DNA from: Clarireedia homoeocarpa
Lineage: Eukaryota > Ascomycota > Leotiomycetes > Helotiales > Rutstroemiaceae
Length of the DNA: 64,000 nucleotides
NCBI GenBank assembly: GCA_001465935.1
Contig: LNKV01000034.1
Span: forward strand, 62,001-126,000
Reading direction: 5' to 3'
The position numbers were made by a program, and so were the translations under genes. This document shows, piece after piece, positions 1 through 12,760 of this stretch. Position 1 is the first letter of the stretch; every line of letters starts with the position of its first letter. Below the pieces are notes generated by a model. The model was not told where the DNA came from and ran no database searches. It saw only the letters and a program-made list of their open reading frames with translations.

Positions 1-953
1 CTCCACCCAACACCCAACCCCCAACACACACCCCCGCTAGCTAGACTGAAGCATCCATCCATCACAAGGCAACGCGCGCGCGCTCTCAAAGAAGGAGTTT
101 CGGTTCATGAGGAAATGCATACATACATACATACATAAGATTACATACATACATATCATAACAATCAATCAATCGATCCCATTTATATCAATAAGTTAAC
201 TTATTCAATATACTTACTATACTATAAAACCCATCCCCATCTCCGACCACACCCCACATCCAAACCCCGGGGTTCCCCCTCTGCGTTAAGTTCTTCAGTC
301 CTTAAACACAGAGAATTCAATACATCGATTGTGCTATGTCATATTCGGATTCTATAGCCATCTGTATCTGTATCTGTATCTGTATCTGTATCTGTATCTG
401 TATCTGTATCTGTATCTGTACCTGTATCTGTATCTGTATCTATATGATCCGTTCATCCCACATCCGGCATTCCGCTTACTCGCTTGCTTGCTTGCTTGTT
501 CGGGAACCCAAAACAAGGACAATTCAAATCAGTTCCATACAAGTTAAAAAAAAATCATAATCACTAACATGATATGACATAATATGATATGGCATGATAT
601 AATATCCGGAAAAACGCCTGCTTTCCAACTTAAAGAAAGGAGATAATCTATATCGACGCGCGAACGGGAAAAGAAAATGCCGTCATCATCGTTGTGTCTA
701 CAAAGTCATCGATCAATCCAATCCCATCGTATGCAGCCCTCATGCTATCTATCTGCCTCTTCGCTTAAGGAGAATCCTTCCTGATGGGTGAGCCACATGT
801 CTCTCTCTTCATTCACAAATTATATGCTAACTCCCGCGCGAGAGGGGGGGAAGCGCGTTCTAGTAGCCCATCATAGTAGTATGCATACCACACTCACACC
901 CTTCCTCAAACAACAATTCATCTTTGATCCCAACAAAAAACACCCCACACCAC
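1..953. other. Repeat-rich gene-free stretch
   Basis: No supported gene. The stretch holds a CATA/TACA tetranucleotide run near 118–155, a TGTATC hexamer array near 361–443 and a short GCTT run near 481–497. The two open frames over the hexamer array are low-complexity translations and were not accepted. The part next to 954 probably carries the 3' untranslated region of the Sir2-type gene. Confidence 0.6.
361..443. repeat. TGTATC hexanucleotide microsatellite
   Basis: About thirteen head-to-tail copies of a TGTATC unit, with one C-for-T change near 421 and one change near the right edge. It lies in intergenic DNA and reads open in several frames only because of its period. Confidence 0.95.
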
Positions 954-2507
954 TCAGCGCTTAACCTTGAAATAATGCCGACTAGGGAACTCCTTATCAC
1001 TCGTAATCTCAATCTCCTGTCCCTTGGGAATCATCTCATGTTCGAGATTCCACCCGGCAGCTTTACACAGCGCAGCCACAACCACATCACAATCGCCCAG
1101 GAGGTCGACATCGAAATTGACGTGTCCAACCGGCTGTCTGCTGATGTAGATCTGAGGGACGTGAGCGGGGAGATACGGCACAACTTCGCTGACAGGGGCG
1201 ACTTTGAGCGAGGTTCCGATTGTGATGACGAGATCGACTTGGTCTTTATCGTGCTGGCTGAGGCGTTCGGAGAAGTGATCGGGGAGTTGCTCGCCGAAGA
1301 AAGTGATGTCTGGTTTCATGATGCCAGCTTCGGGGAGGTCGTCTTCTTCGTCGTCGTCATCGTCGGAGCTGTAGCGACGACGCTTTTTGTCTGCACCGTT
1401 GGATGAGCGCTTGCGTTTGAGGATTTGTGTTGGACGGACAGTTGTGGTGGGACATTGTTTGCAGCGGGGAATTACACCGGCTCGAATCTCGTCGAAGATG
1501 TCTTCACCTTTGACTTTTTTGCCACATTTGATGCAAGATGCGGAGGCGAATGATCCGTGGCATTGGATGATTTTTTCGGGAAGGATACCGGCAACGCTTT
1601 CTATGTTGTCAATGTTTTGAGTGTAGTTGGTAAGGAGCTTTCCCTTATTTTGCAACAGCCAGATGAACTTGTGAGTAGGAGAGAAACGCTCTGTGGTGGG
1701 CAATATGTCTTTCGCCACCGAATAAAAGATGGTAGGATCTTTTCTGAACAATTCTATATCGAATACTTCTTGTGGATCGTTGAGGCCAAGATGTTCTAGC
1801 TGTGCATAGAGACCAATATCCTTTGATCGGAAATCTGGTATCCCGAGTGAAGTAGATACGCCAGCGCCGGTGAGGACGATGATCTTCTTCGATTTTTGGA
1901 GCAGTTGAACAACATCTTCGACAGTGTTGTACTGAGGAAGCTTAATACGCTTTGATAGTTCGCGACTCAGCGCCAAACTCAAGAGTCCATAGTACGCATC
2001 GTCGGGACTACCTTCGAGGAACGCAGGAGGGCGCAAACCAAAAGCCGTCAATAACTTCTTGGCAGTGATTGTTCCCGCCTCGACAGTTCTCTTGCAGAAC
2101 TCCTCTGGTCCAAGTCTTCGAAGATCCAGTCGAAATCTTTGAGCCTCCTCCAGCGTACAAGCACCGGGTTCTAGAATCTATTTTTAGCACATCTATCGAT
2201 CTGTATCAAAAAGGGGAGCATTTAACATACCATTGTTCTCCAGCAATTGATCATCAGCCACTTCTTCAATGGTATCTTCAAAAATACTTTCTACATCCCA
2301 ATCGTCATCTTCCGAATCGCCTTCTTGAGATTCTTCTGCATCGCCTTCGGTAGCGCGTGTGGTGTCGTGTTCGTTTGACTTGACACGTGAATGATCATGC
2401 ACCCGGCCAGCGAGCGCTTTCTCGGGTTGCAAATCCGAATCAGAATCCGAATCCAAGTCGATAACTTTCATGGCTGGCGGCTTGACAGGAGCGCGAATAC
2501 CAGCCAT
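954..2507 (-). CDS. Sir2-family NAD-dependent protein deacetylase
   Basis: Two exons (2507–2231 and 2170–954; 60-nt intron, donor GTATGT) give 497 residues. The family removes acyl groups from lysines, typically in histones, using NAD+. The NAD-binding GAGVSTSLGIPDFRS segment lies at about 194, TQNID at 276–280 and the catalytic His of the CHG motif at about 297. A zinc site is formed by CxxC at 305/308 and CxxC at 329/332. A lysine/arginine stretch followed by an acidic run sits between the zinc site and the second half of the fold. The N-terminal 90 residues are acidic and look disordered. The exon junction restores a continuous helix ending in TAKKLLTAFG, typical of Sir2/Hst1-type fungal proteins. 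Nuclear silencing is inferred from family. The 5' end faces the ArAE-like gene across about 755 bp. Confidence 0.93.
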
Positions 2508-3262
2508 GGTTGGAAATTCGACCGACAAATAAATTGCGACTCGTCTTCTTCGCTGGATGGCGACTAATTGAGGTGGCTGAGAGCGCGAGATGGGGGAGGG
2601 AGACGGGAGATGGGGGAGTGGAGAATCAGGTCGAAATGTTTGAGGTGGTAAGGTAGTGAGGTGTAAAGGTGTAAGGTGGAGGATGTTGGGTGACTGGACT
2701 GGTAAGGTGTTCCTGAGACGCGAAACCTTGACACGAATTAGGAAGTAGACGACTAGTTTAGCGTCGCTTACTTCACCATAGAACATTCATAGAAGGTCAC
2801 GAAGGTCTGTTACCCAGTCATTGTTCCCTCCTTGTTCCCTCCTTGTGCCCTCCTTGTGCCCTCCTTGCGCCCTCCTTGTGAAGACTGCCGGAGCTGATTG
2901 GCCAATCCCGACAAGAGATGAAGAAATCCCGCGGGCCGGCAGAGAAAAAGAACCCATGCTTGCTTGGACTTGATCTTTTCTCTGCCCGAAGATCGTTCCA
3001 AATGTTGGGTCCCTTAGTCCTTTCATCGAAAGGATGCCTGCCTGCCCTGCACACACCCGAGTAAGGCTCCATATATTTCCTTCTTTTTCGGTGGAGACGT
3101 GGATTGGAAAATTATAAGTAAATACGACCGTAGACCTGGGCAATCATCATGACTATTTCACTCTACTTCTCCTATTCAATCGAGGTGGCCGACCACGGTC
3201 ATGCCGTTGGATAGTCTCATTTGCGTCATTGTTGCTTATCAGTCCCCGGATCAACAGCCGCA
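2508..3262. other. Divergent intergenic region with a minisatellite
   Basis: Shared upstream region of the Sir2-type gene and the ArAE-like gene. A CCTCCTTG(T/C)GCC-type tandem lies at about 2823–2880. Open frames on the minus strand here translate that repeat (GGHKEGT-like units) and have no recognisable domain. Confidence 0.6.
2823..2880. repeat. 11–12-nt CCTCCTTGTGCC minisatellite
   Basis: About five imperfect tandem units of CCTCCTTG plus a short variable tail (TTCC, TGCC, CGCC). It lies in the divergent promoter region between the Sir2-type and ArAE-like genes. Confidence 0.85.
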
Positions 3263-6200
3263 ATGGTTCCTCCAAGCGATAACAATGCCGCCGGCCCTCG
3301 TATAATGTTCAGTTCGCAATCATCTCCACCACGAGGTCGAACCGAGTCCATACAATCACCATCCGACGATGCATCGCGTACGCATCGAAGGTTTCATAGA
3401 CCTATACATCTCCGCACGAACGCTGGAGACGGGAGACATATTCGAGTCCAGGAGCCGGTGGGAACTCCAGCCAAATCTACCGCTTCCAGCATTTACACGG
3501 GATCCTACACACCACGGCGATCGAGATCGTTAGTTGGCTCAAGACCCGGATCCATCAAAAGTCCACCCACATCCACCCCGGCTTCTCCGAGAACCAGTTT
3601 CAGTATCAGCCATAGAGATCTGTCGGAGCTTCTCCAAGATCTGAACCTAGACCTTGAGACATATGGGGTTGAAGAATTAAGAGATGGCTTCTTCGATGCG
3701 GCTTTCTTCAAACCACCAAAACTGAATCGCGGAGACTTGATGAGAGATGCTGAATATACACTCCCAGCGGCACTCAGAAAGAAGCATCCATTATCGTTAA
3801 AGCATTTCTTTCCAAGGCAATGGCATGGAGTGAAAGAAATAACCAAGAGATTGGTGACTACGAGGGCTGGTATCAAACTAACCAAGTCATTTCTACCTTT
3901 TTTCATCTCCTACATTTTCTGTTTAGTTCCAGCAATCAGAGATTGGCTAGGCCGTTACAACTATATCATGGTCATATCCACCATTATCAATCATTCTGGC
4001 CGGAGCATTGGGGCCCAAATCGATGGAGCAGTACTCACAATCTTGGGTACTGCGGGTGGACTTGGCTGGGGTGCCTTTGCCCTTTGGCTTTCGGACTCAA
4101 CAGCTGCTTCAAAGAAAGGTTATGGAGGAATCCTGGCAGCTTTCCTCGTTGTTTTCATTGGTACTATCGCAGCTATACGTTCATACTACATTAGGTTGTA
4201 TCAAATGGTTCTTTGTGCTGGAATTGCAGTCATCTTTACTCTTCTTGCCGATACTTCAACTGCTATCGACTGGTACAAGTTATTCGATTATGGTGTTCCG
4301 TGGCTATTTGGACAGGCTCTTTGTCTATTGGTGTGCTTTGTAGTGAGTGATATCTTACCCGCAGGCTCAAGATGAAGTGTTGTGACTCATGAATTATGCC
4401 TGACTTCTCTATCCCGAACTTGCTGACAATTCTTGCAGGTGGTTCCCGATGCAGGCGCAAGATCATTGGCCGTGAGCTTACATAGCGCTTTTGACGTTAT
4501 GCAAAGAGGCCTCCTTCTTCCTCAATCTAATCCAGTCACTACACATAGACAGTTGGCTCTCACTTTCGTAAATCTGTCCGAGGCTTACAGAGACCTCGTT
4601 CTTGATCTATCTCTGACTAGATTCAAACCCTCGGATGTTGAGGCTCTGCGAAATCTCATGCAAGCAGTCATTAGATCTCTCTTATCTTTAAGAATGGAGA
4701 ATCATCTATTTGAGAATTTTGAAAGCGATGATTCGAGCGCGCCTTTATCACCAGCTGTATCTGCCCTCAGTATTCGACGTTTCCACTCTTCGTCGGCTAT
4801 CAACATTGATGGTCTGAGGCGTCCAAAGTTTCGGCGATCGGATACAGAGGAACGGGCGGTTGAGTTGGTTGCTGGCAAACTTGCCGAACCTACCTCCAAG
4901 CTTCTGGATTGTATAAAATCCTCCCTGAAACGATGTGATGCTGTATTGATGGACATGTCTGGTCATAGAACATTTCTTGGTCCACCTAAGGAAGAATCGG
5001 ATGATATTGTGGGTGCTCTGACACGTATTCGGAAAGCCAAGATCAAGTACGATGAGGAAGAAGAAAAGTGAGTATTCCTTCAGTCACATATCCTTACTGG
5101 TTTCCAAGAAACCATGATAAATAGATTTCCCTACAACGTGATGTCGTAGGAACCACACGATTGACCATATATTGACTAAATGGCACTAGATTACTGCGGA
5201 ACCCTGAACTGCCTCCAACATATTCCGATCACCCAGAAGTTGTTGAAATATTCCTTTTCGTTCATCCTATCCGCCAAGCAGCAAATACCACCGAGGCCCT
5301 GCTTGTCAAGGTCAATGAAATGCAACAAAGACGGCCCGGCTGGCGTCTCTATCTACCCTCATATCCGTTCAGCAAAGCTCTCGAACGTACCAACGCACAA
5401 GTGCGACATGATCGAGGAGGTGTGACTGCAGGTTTCTTCTTCACAAGTCAAAACGAACTTGCAAAGATGATGAAAGGAATGGCAAATGCGTACAAGCCTA
5501 CACCACGGCAAGTAGATGGACAAGAGGATGAGGATCTTGACCTCACACATACGGATACCTATGGCGCATATGAGGAGGAAGAGATTGCGATGACTGGGTC
5601 ACAGGCTTCGAGGAAGCAACGTTTGAGGTTTAGAATGTGGAAAATACTCCACAGGCTTCAAGGGTTCGAGACCAGATTCGCGTTGAAAGCCGCAATTGTG
5701 ACGTCTCTTCTAGCCATTCCAGGCTGGCTAGAGAGGAGCAAGGAGTGGTGGAACCGATATGAAAGCTGGTGGGCTGTAGTGATGGTTTGGATTATGATGC
5801 ACCCTAGGTATGTGCTTCGTCACCGCTATGAGGATGAGCTAACTTGCGGTAGGGTTGGTGGAAATATCCAAGATCTACTAACGCGTGCATTATGTGCAAT
5901 CCTAGGAGCAGTCTGGGGAGGGATAGCACATGGCGCTGATAACGGCAATCCTTATGTCATGGCTGTTTTCGCGGCCATATTTATGATTCCCATGATGTAT
6001 CGATATACACAGAGTCCCCATCCCCGATCTGGTATCGTGGGATGTATTTCATTCGTGGTTGTTTCTTTAGGAGCATATACTGCTCCAGATAATATTTCTG
6101 CCGCTACCGTTGCGTGGACGCGAGGAGTTGCTTTTATGCTTGGAGTTGTATCTGCCGTCGTTGTGAATTGGTTTCTTTGGCCATTTATTGCAAGACATGA

Positions 6201-7417
6201 GTTAAGGAAGGCGTTATCTTCGATGATTGTTTATTCAAGCATCATTTATAGAGGTATGCAGTGCTTTCGGCGTGAAATGGTGCTTCTACTAACGAATCTA
6301 GGTGTGGTAGCAAAGTATGTATATTATGAGAATGGAGAGGAGCCTGGAGCGGATGATGTGAAGCGATCTGGTGGGTGTATATTGGCCCCTCCCCGAATAG
6401 AATAGAACTAACGATTGCAGAAATGCTTGAGGGGCGTTTGAGAGAAGGTTTTGTAAGAATACGACAATTACTGGTATGATGAACTCATTTGGATCTCTGG
6501 TGCTTTCTAACACACCTCATTAGGCCCTTACTCGCCATGAGATCCGCCTACGAGGCCCCTTCGATCCACTTCCTTACTCCGCGTTAATTGATGCATGTGA
6601 GAGATTCTTTGAGTATCTCGTCTCGGTGCGACAGTCCTCGCTGTTCTTCCATCCTCATTACATGTCAGAAAATGAGCAAGCGTCTGAATCGCTTCTTGGA
6701 TTTCGCCGCGATGCTGTCGCCTGTATATTAATGAACTTGTATGTTTTGGCTGGAGCATTAAAAGGCAACAGAAAAGTTCCTGTAAGTTCTCCAAGATATC
6801 CATTTTCTTCTAGATCTAACCCGAAGGTAGCGTTACCTCCCATCCGCAGCATCGGCACGGAAACGTCTTTTAGACCATATGGTTCTTCTCGAATCATTGA
6901 ACGTCAGTAAGCCCGCTGGTGATGCAACGCCAACGAAGAAGAGAAGGAGGAGTAGAAAGAGATATAGCAAACTTGAAGATGTGGATGATTCAAGTGAAAA
7001 GATGGAGCAGATGGAGCAGATTCCAGAGGGTAGAAAGTGGTCGCAGATTTATAGTTACAGTGAGTTTATCTCGTCCCACTACCTTGGTGGATTGATACTG
7101 ACAAATTCGATATCAGGTTACAGTCAGTCTCTGACGGGATGTGTAAAACAGCTGGATCAGCTCATCAAGTATACCAAGGAAATTGTTGGAGAGCAAGGGT
7201 AAGTTGATTCTTTCAATTTGTTTTTTGCCTCCTTTTTGGACGGCCGGACATTGCCTACTTTGGTGGAACCTTGAAGTAGCGGAGACCCTTTATACAATGC
7301 AAGTACACTGACATTCATAGATTCGATCCTGTTGTGGAAGATGACTACGAAGACGCCACGACCGGTAGATCTAGTCCGGGATACCTCGATGGGTTCATAA
7401 CACCGCGCTCGAGATGA
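3263..7417 (+). CDS. Fungal aromatic-acid-exporter-like (DUF2421/Bre4-type) membrane protein
   Basis: Ten exons (3263–4342, 4439–5067, 5190–5807, 5853–6253, 6302–6370, 6421–6473, 6524–6781, 6831–7059, 7117–7198, 7321–7417) give about 1171 residues. The N-terminal ~110 residues are Ser/Pro/Arg rich. Two blocks of membrane spans follow, one at about residues 200–365 (exon 1) and one in exons 3–4. This duplicated arrangement is that of ArAE/FUSC-type transporters related to yeast Bre4 (brefeldin A sensitivity). The RYLPSAASARKRLLDHM segment in exon 8 also matches the family layout and fixes that acceptor. Introns are 45–122 nt. Two of them (45 and 48 nt) are multiples of three without stops, so they read through open. 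The alternative upstream ATG at 3221 adds 14 residues. Substrate is unknown. Confidence 0.85.
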
Positions 7418-8771
7418 ATAATCGTTGTATTCTTTACCTTATTGCGAAGATTTGCGTAAGGGGTTGTTGGCAGATGTTATAATGTATAGTAATGAGCATG
7501 CGTGTATAGAAGTATATATGAGAAATGACCAGAGGCGTTTGTATTCGGGTTTTTGTATTCGTGCGGACTGCTTTTATCATGGATTGCAAAGGCCCGTATC
7601 CGCCAATAGACTTCTCATTACCTCATGGCTTGTAGAAGGATGTATGTGTACATAGGTGCGCGAAATAGTGTATGGGAAATGATGGTTAGTCGTGTTAGGC
7701 GCCATATGCGGTGGCTGACCTGCGGAACATGGTTGATGCGGGATGAGATCACCATGCACCAAGCTCGCCGATCTGGGAAAACAAAGCGCCGCGAGTACAG
7801 TAATGTTTAATGCCGCGCAAACAATACAGTATCTATCAACAGTTGCAGATAAGTTAGCATCGACGAGCACGAACTTCGTAGTCAAGTACCACGTACTTTT
7901 TTGTCCACACAGATAGTGCCAAAGGGCCCATGGGATCTACTTACTCGGTAGGCTGGATTTGAACCAAGATTATCACAACTCGCATAATTCCCGCATTGTG
8001 TTCATGTACAAGTGAACCCTCCACACCCCTCAGGCTGCACAGCTCAAACATTCACCAACAGTGTCATTTTTCCACCGAAAAGGGTGTCGCGTGCATTTCT
8101 CTGTCGCCGTATTGCTCGTACCAAAACAAGAAAAGAACATGTTCGGTCCATGTCTCATGTCTTATTCCGACCTCGAGATTACCTTTTTTCATCATCATGA
8201 CCACTCCAAACATGACTCCCTCTCGTCCCACGTGCACCCGTAATTGGCCAGCTCAAGCACGAAAGAGAGGCAACACGGCAGAAGACCCCATAGAACACCT
8301 TGTGAGCTGAGAACAAATCCAGTAGAGAGTGGCCAAAGCGGCTTTCCGCGGCGACTTGCAAGTTTGGGGGAGAAACGACATAAGAAACATACATATTCCC
8401 AACTGCTTCCATGTTCTGATCATCCACATCCCCAGTCTTACTGTCTTGAAAAGTCATCCATCGCACAACATCAACCCGTTGTTCCGCCGTTGCATAGAAC
8501 AAGCTTTGACTACAAATTACAAAGAAGATCCTGCTTCCTTCCTACCCTACACGCAGCTACCAACAACGTCAGCGTTCTGCTGCTCCATATAAGAAGGACT
8601 AGGGATTTGGTCCTCTCAAATCCCCATTCTATCTTTACTTCCTAGCCTAGGCATTTGAACAAACCCTCTTTACCTTGTTACAAGAATGTTATCTCTCACC
8701 TAAATATATACATCTCTCTCTCTTCCCGCTGGCCGTTTTCCCTCTTTCTTTTTTGTTCAGATTGTTACAAA
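7418..8771. other. Intergenic stretch, no gene recognised
   Basis: About 1.35 kb with several short open frames on both strands, none with a recognisable domain or splice continuity. It includes a tRNA T-arm-like piece near 7945–7970 and, just before 8772, a pyrimidine-rich segment that probably belongs to the promoter and leader of the endopolyphosphatase gene. Confidence 0.55.
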
Positions 8772-11028
8772 ATGCGTTTGAACGCAATAACCACAGCAGT
8801 GTATCTGCTGTGGCTGCAGCAAATCTCTGTTGCCAAACCGCTTCTTAAAAGCCGATCGAGCCTGCAGGTACCATTGGAGGACCTGGATTCCGCACACCAT
8901 CAGCGTACCGCATCCAAACAGCTGCATGGTCGATTCCTACACATTACAGGTGGGGTTAAATCCCAGCGCTAATCATTTCCATGGCTCTGTACGATGCTCA
9001 TGTATTACAGATTTACACCCAGATCCGCATTACAAGGCACTTTCGTCAACAGACGAAGATGATGCTTGCCATAGAGGGAAAGGCACGGCGGGAACGTACG
9101 GCGCGGAAACTTCAGATTGCGACACTCCTCATGCGCTTATCGACGCGACTTTCGAATGGATAAAGGAAAATCTTAAGGACGATATCGATTTTGTGGTATG
9201 GACAGGGGATTCGGCAAGACACGATTCAGATGAGCAGATACCGCGTGTGCAGCAGGAAGTTCTTGACTCGAATAAGAGGATCGCAAACAAATTCTTGGAG
9301 GTCTTTGGGAAAGATGGTGAATTATCCATTCCGGTTGTGTCGACCTTTGGCAACAACGACATCCTACCGCATAATATTCTTCTTTCGGGGCCGAATAAAT
9401 GGTTATCGACTTACTCGGACATATGGGATAAATTCATACCGGAGGAACAGAGACATGGGTTTCGACGAGGAGGTTGGTATTATGTTGAGGTTATACCTAA
9501 GAAATTGGCTATCTTCAGTCTGAATACTCTCTACTTTTTCAGTCACAATGCTGCTGTAGATGGTTGCGCATTACGATCGGAGCCCGGCTATGAACATATG
9601 GAATGGCTTAGGATTCAACTTCAATTTATGCGGGAGCGCGGCATGAAAGTTATGTTGACAGGACATGTTCCACCTGCGAGAACGGATAGCAAACAACTTT
9701 GGGATGAAACCTGCTGGCAAATGTATACCTTGTGGTTGCGACAGTATCGGGATATCATCGTTGGGGGCTTATTCGGCCACATGAATATCGATCATTTCAT
9801 GTTACACGATACCAAGGATATTGATCTCCTGCTTTTCTCAGGGGAATCAACTAGTCCTCCTCGCGCTTTGATGGATGATGAATTTACGATCAATTCTGCC
9901 GGGGATTATCTAGAAGAGCTGAGAGAAAATTGGTCCAATCTACCTAATCCATCTGTAGCTTTCGAGGATCTCAGTGAGGAGGAATTTGATGTAGACATGG
10001 AGGCTATCGGCAAAGATCAGAAGCAAGGAAATGACAAGCAGGATACGAGAAAGAAGGCTTTGAAGGAGATTGGAGGTCCATGGGGTGAACGATTCCAAGT
10101 TACGCAAGTTGGACCAAGTGTTGTTCCAAATTACTTTCCTACATTGAGAGTACTTGAGTATAATATTACGGGCCTGGACAAGTCGATTACCTGGTCCAAA
10201 GCACTCGCGAAGCGCGGCGAGGAAGTTGATTGGATGGACCAGGATGGAGTTACGACGGATGATGAGGTCGATGGTAGTGAGGATGTTTCTGTGGAGAAGA
10301 AGGGGAAGAAGGATAAGAAGAAAAGGCCCAAGAAGAAGCCATCGAACCCGGATTTGATCGTCCCCACTCCACCTTCCAAAAGTGCACCTCCAGGACCTGC
10401 ATATTCTCCCCAAACGCTCACATTGCTCGGGTATACCCAGTACTACGCCAATTTGACCTATATCAACAATCTCGATCTGGCCAAACCTTCAGCTTCTGGA
10501 AATGACATTGATGCAGAAAAATGGCGCAAAGGTAAACATGGCGATAAAGTTCCCTTGGATAAAGACCCAAATCCGAAAGCTTTCCAGTATCAAGTCGAAT
10601 ACGACACTTTCACGGATCCGATCTACAAGCTTCAAGATATGACTGTTAGAAGCTATCTCAAACTTGCTCATCGGATTGGTCAATACGAACCGGAGAAAGG
10701 TGATCGTGTCTCGGATGGAGAGCTTTGGCAGGATTCAGCGGATGAGGAGGATACGCAACTTTTGACTATCGAGGACGATGTAGATGTCGAAAATGACGAC
10801 GAAATGGAAATTGAGAACAAGAAAGGGAAAAAGCATAAGCACAAGGGAAAGGGAAAGAAGCATCGTAAGCAAAAAGAGAAGAATAGAGTCTGGCTTCGAT
10901 TCATTAAACGTGCTTTTGTGGGTACGTTGGATGAGGACGAGTTAAATTCTTTCAGTCATGAGTTCGATGTAGATAATGAAGACACCGAGGGTTGGTTGGA
11001 GGAGGAATCGCATGCTTCTGAGCTGTGA
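8772..11028 (+). CDS. PPN1: Vacuolar endopolyphosphatase (Ppn1-type)
   Basis: Two exons (8772–8949, 9011–11028; 61-nt intron) give 731 residues. The enzyme cuts long inorganic polyphosphate chains internally, normally in the vacuole. A short hydrophobic N-terminal segment (about 5–20) fits a signal anchor. Calcineurin-like phosphoesterase motifs appear in order: DLHPD at 60, WTGD at about 123, GNND at 173, GHVPP at about 280 and GHMNIDHF at about 317. The intron junction rebuilds the first motif (D split 1/2), which supports the splice. Two lysine-rich tracts, KKGKKDKKKRPKKKP near residue 500 and a longer K/H/R stretch near 665, are flanked by acidic runs. Length is close to the yeast enzyme (about 670) plus these tracts. 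Confidence 0.95.
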
Positions 11029-11856
11029 TAAACTTTAGCGTTGCATTGATTGGAGTTTTGTGGTATAACTGGCCGTATGGCTGCACAGTATAGGCGTTAG
11101 GAACAGGTATAAAGGCTGGGAATTGGAATGTTGGTATGATACCGATTGGGTTGGTTTTGGAGGTTTGAATGATGGAGATTGCACATTGTTTAGAATGAAT
11201 ATGGATACTATTACTATCCACCATTCATATTCGAAAGATAGTAGTGACAGTGCTGAGGTTGGAAAATTCCTCTTATGGTTTATTGTTTTTGCGTCTTCTC
11301 GACGAATAAGATGAGCTAGTTCGATTCTTGTCCGGCATGTCCGTCCTCGAGCTTCCTGGCATCAAGCTTTATCTATACTACAACAAAAGTTGTTCATGGC
11401 GGACTGCTCATGGGAAAGCAAGTACGGGTGCGTATATCGGCCGCTAAAAATATCCAACTAACCATCTTCAGTCGCAAGGAGGGGTCATTCAAAGAGAAGT
11501 ATGACGAAGTGTGGGGTAATAAATGCCCTCTGCTGCATTCCACGGAAATACAACAACTTAAAGTACAGTAATCATATAGATTCCGGGGTTTGAAAATTAA
11601 AGGGGCTTAATAATCAATTGTGCATACGGGATATGATTACGCTTGTTACGAGAGAGTATTGAGGGTTTAGTAAGTCAGTGTTCTAGATCTTCTTCCAAGT
11701 GAGAAGTAGGCTAATGATGGTTAGGTATAAAAAGATCTTTCCGTTCAGTTCAATTCAATATCTGCAGTTACTTGCAACAAGCACCTCACTACTTCTACTC
11801 AACTACATCGTAACTTTGAGAACAAACCCAGAAGAAAGATATCCAAAGCAGCCAAA
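11029..11856. other. Intergenic stretch, nothing recognised
   Basis: About 830 bp between two plus-strand genes. Short open frames only. The last 100 bp before 11857 is CAA/ACT rich without G runs, typical of a fungal 5' leader. Confidence 0.5.
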
Positions 11857-12760
11857 ATGTCAACCGACCAAGCCGCCCGCGCTCACGCAATCGAAGCCTA
11901 TGGATTCACCCCCGTCCCGGCGGCCCTCTCCGCCCTAATCTCCACATCCCCAATCTCATCCCCCGCCCCCTCTCTCCCCATCTCCTCCCTCCCCTTCCCC
12001 TCTTCCCCCCTCATTCAGTCCGTCCTGACTTACGCCCGCGACACCCTCTCCCTCCCGACCCTGCACCACTCCCTCCGCGTCTACCACTTCGGCGTCGCGA
12101 TACTCGCCCACTCATTCCCCGACTGGACTTCGATTACTCCGGATTCGACGTTCCTGGAGACTTACGCATTGGCGTGTTTGCTGCATGATATTGGAACCAC
12201 GGATAAACATCTGGAGGAGACGTTGATGAGTTTTGAGTTTTATGGAGGGTTTGTGGCGGAGGGGGTAATGAGGGAGAAGGGAGTAAAGAGGGAGATGAGG
12301 GAGGCGGTGGTGGAGAGTGTTATTAGGCATCAGGATTTAGGGGAGGTGGGGAAGCAGACGAGGGTTGGGGGGTTGTTGCAGTTGGCGACGATTTTTGGTA
12401 GGTTTGGATTCGTTTTGTTTGTAGATATGAGTTTATGAAAGTGAGCTAACGTGGATCAAATAGATAATATGGGAGGAAACCCGCAATTGGTTTCCAAAGA
12501 GACGATCGAGAATGTGGTGAAGGAATATCCGAGATTGGGATGGAGTATGTCTTTCTGATTTCCTATCTGCTACATTTCCAGCATTTGGATTATCCTCTTC
12601 AGTCATGCGAGATGAGCTAACCAAGTCACTAGGCAAATGTTTTGCACAGACGATTCAGAAGGAGAATGGTTTGAAGCCTTGGGCTCATACTACGCATCTG
12701 GGGGAGAGAGATTTCCCGGAGGGGGTTATGGGGAATAAGTTGATGGCTGAATATGATTGA
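11857..12760 (+). CDS. HD-domain cyanamide-hydratase-like protein
   Basis: Three exons (11857–12397, 12464–12544, 12633–12760) give 249 residues, the usual length of fungal cyanamide hydratase (which converts cyanamide to urea). Metal-binding HD-domain residues are visible: HHSLRVYHF at about 70–78, ACLLHDIGTT with HD at 110–111, and VIRHQD at 156–160. The last exon has CFAQTIQKE and the WAHTTHLG segment. Joins conserve phase 1 at both introns. True cyanamide activity is not certain, since related HD proteins act on other small substrates. The first ~270 bp is strongly C-rich and the later part strongly G-rich, an abrupt change of strand composition inside one reading frame. Confidence 0.85.

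Noticed and set aside
329..560. Two open frames of 72–74 codons over the hexamer array
   Set aside because: They translate a TGTATC microsatellite into LYLY- or CICI-type repeats; no gene signal.
2787..3143. Three overlapping minus-strand frames
   Set aside because: They share a minisatellite translation and have no domain or splice partner; probably promoter DNA.
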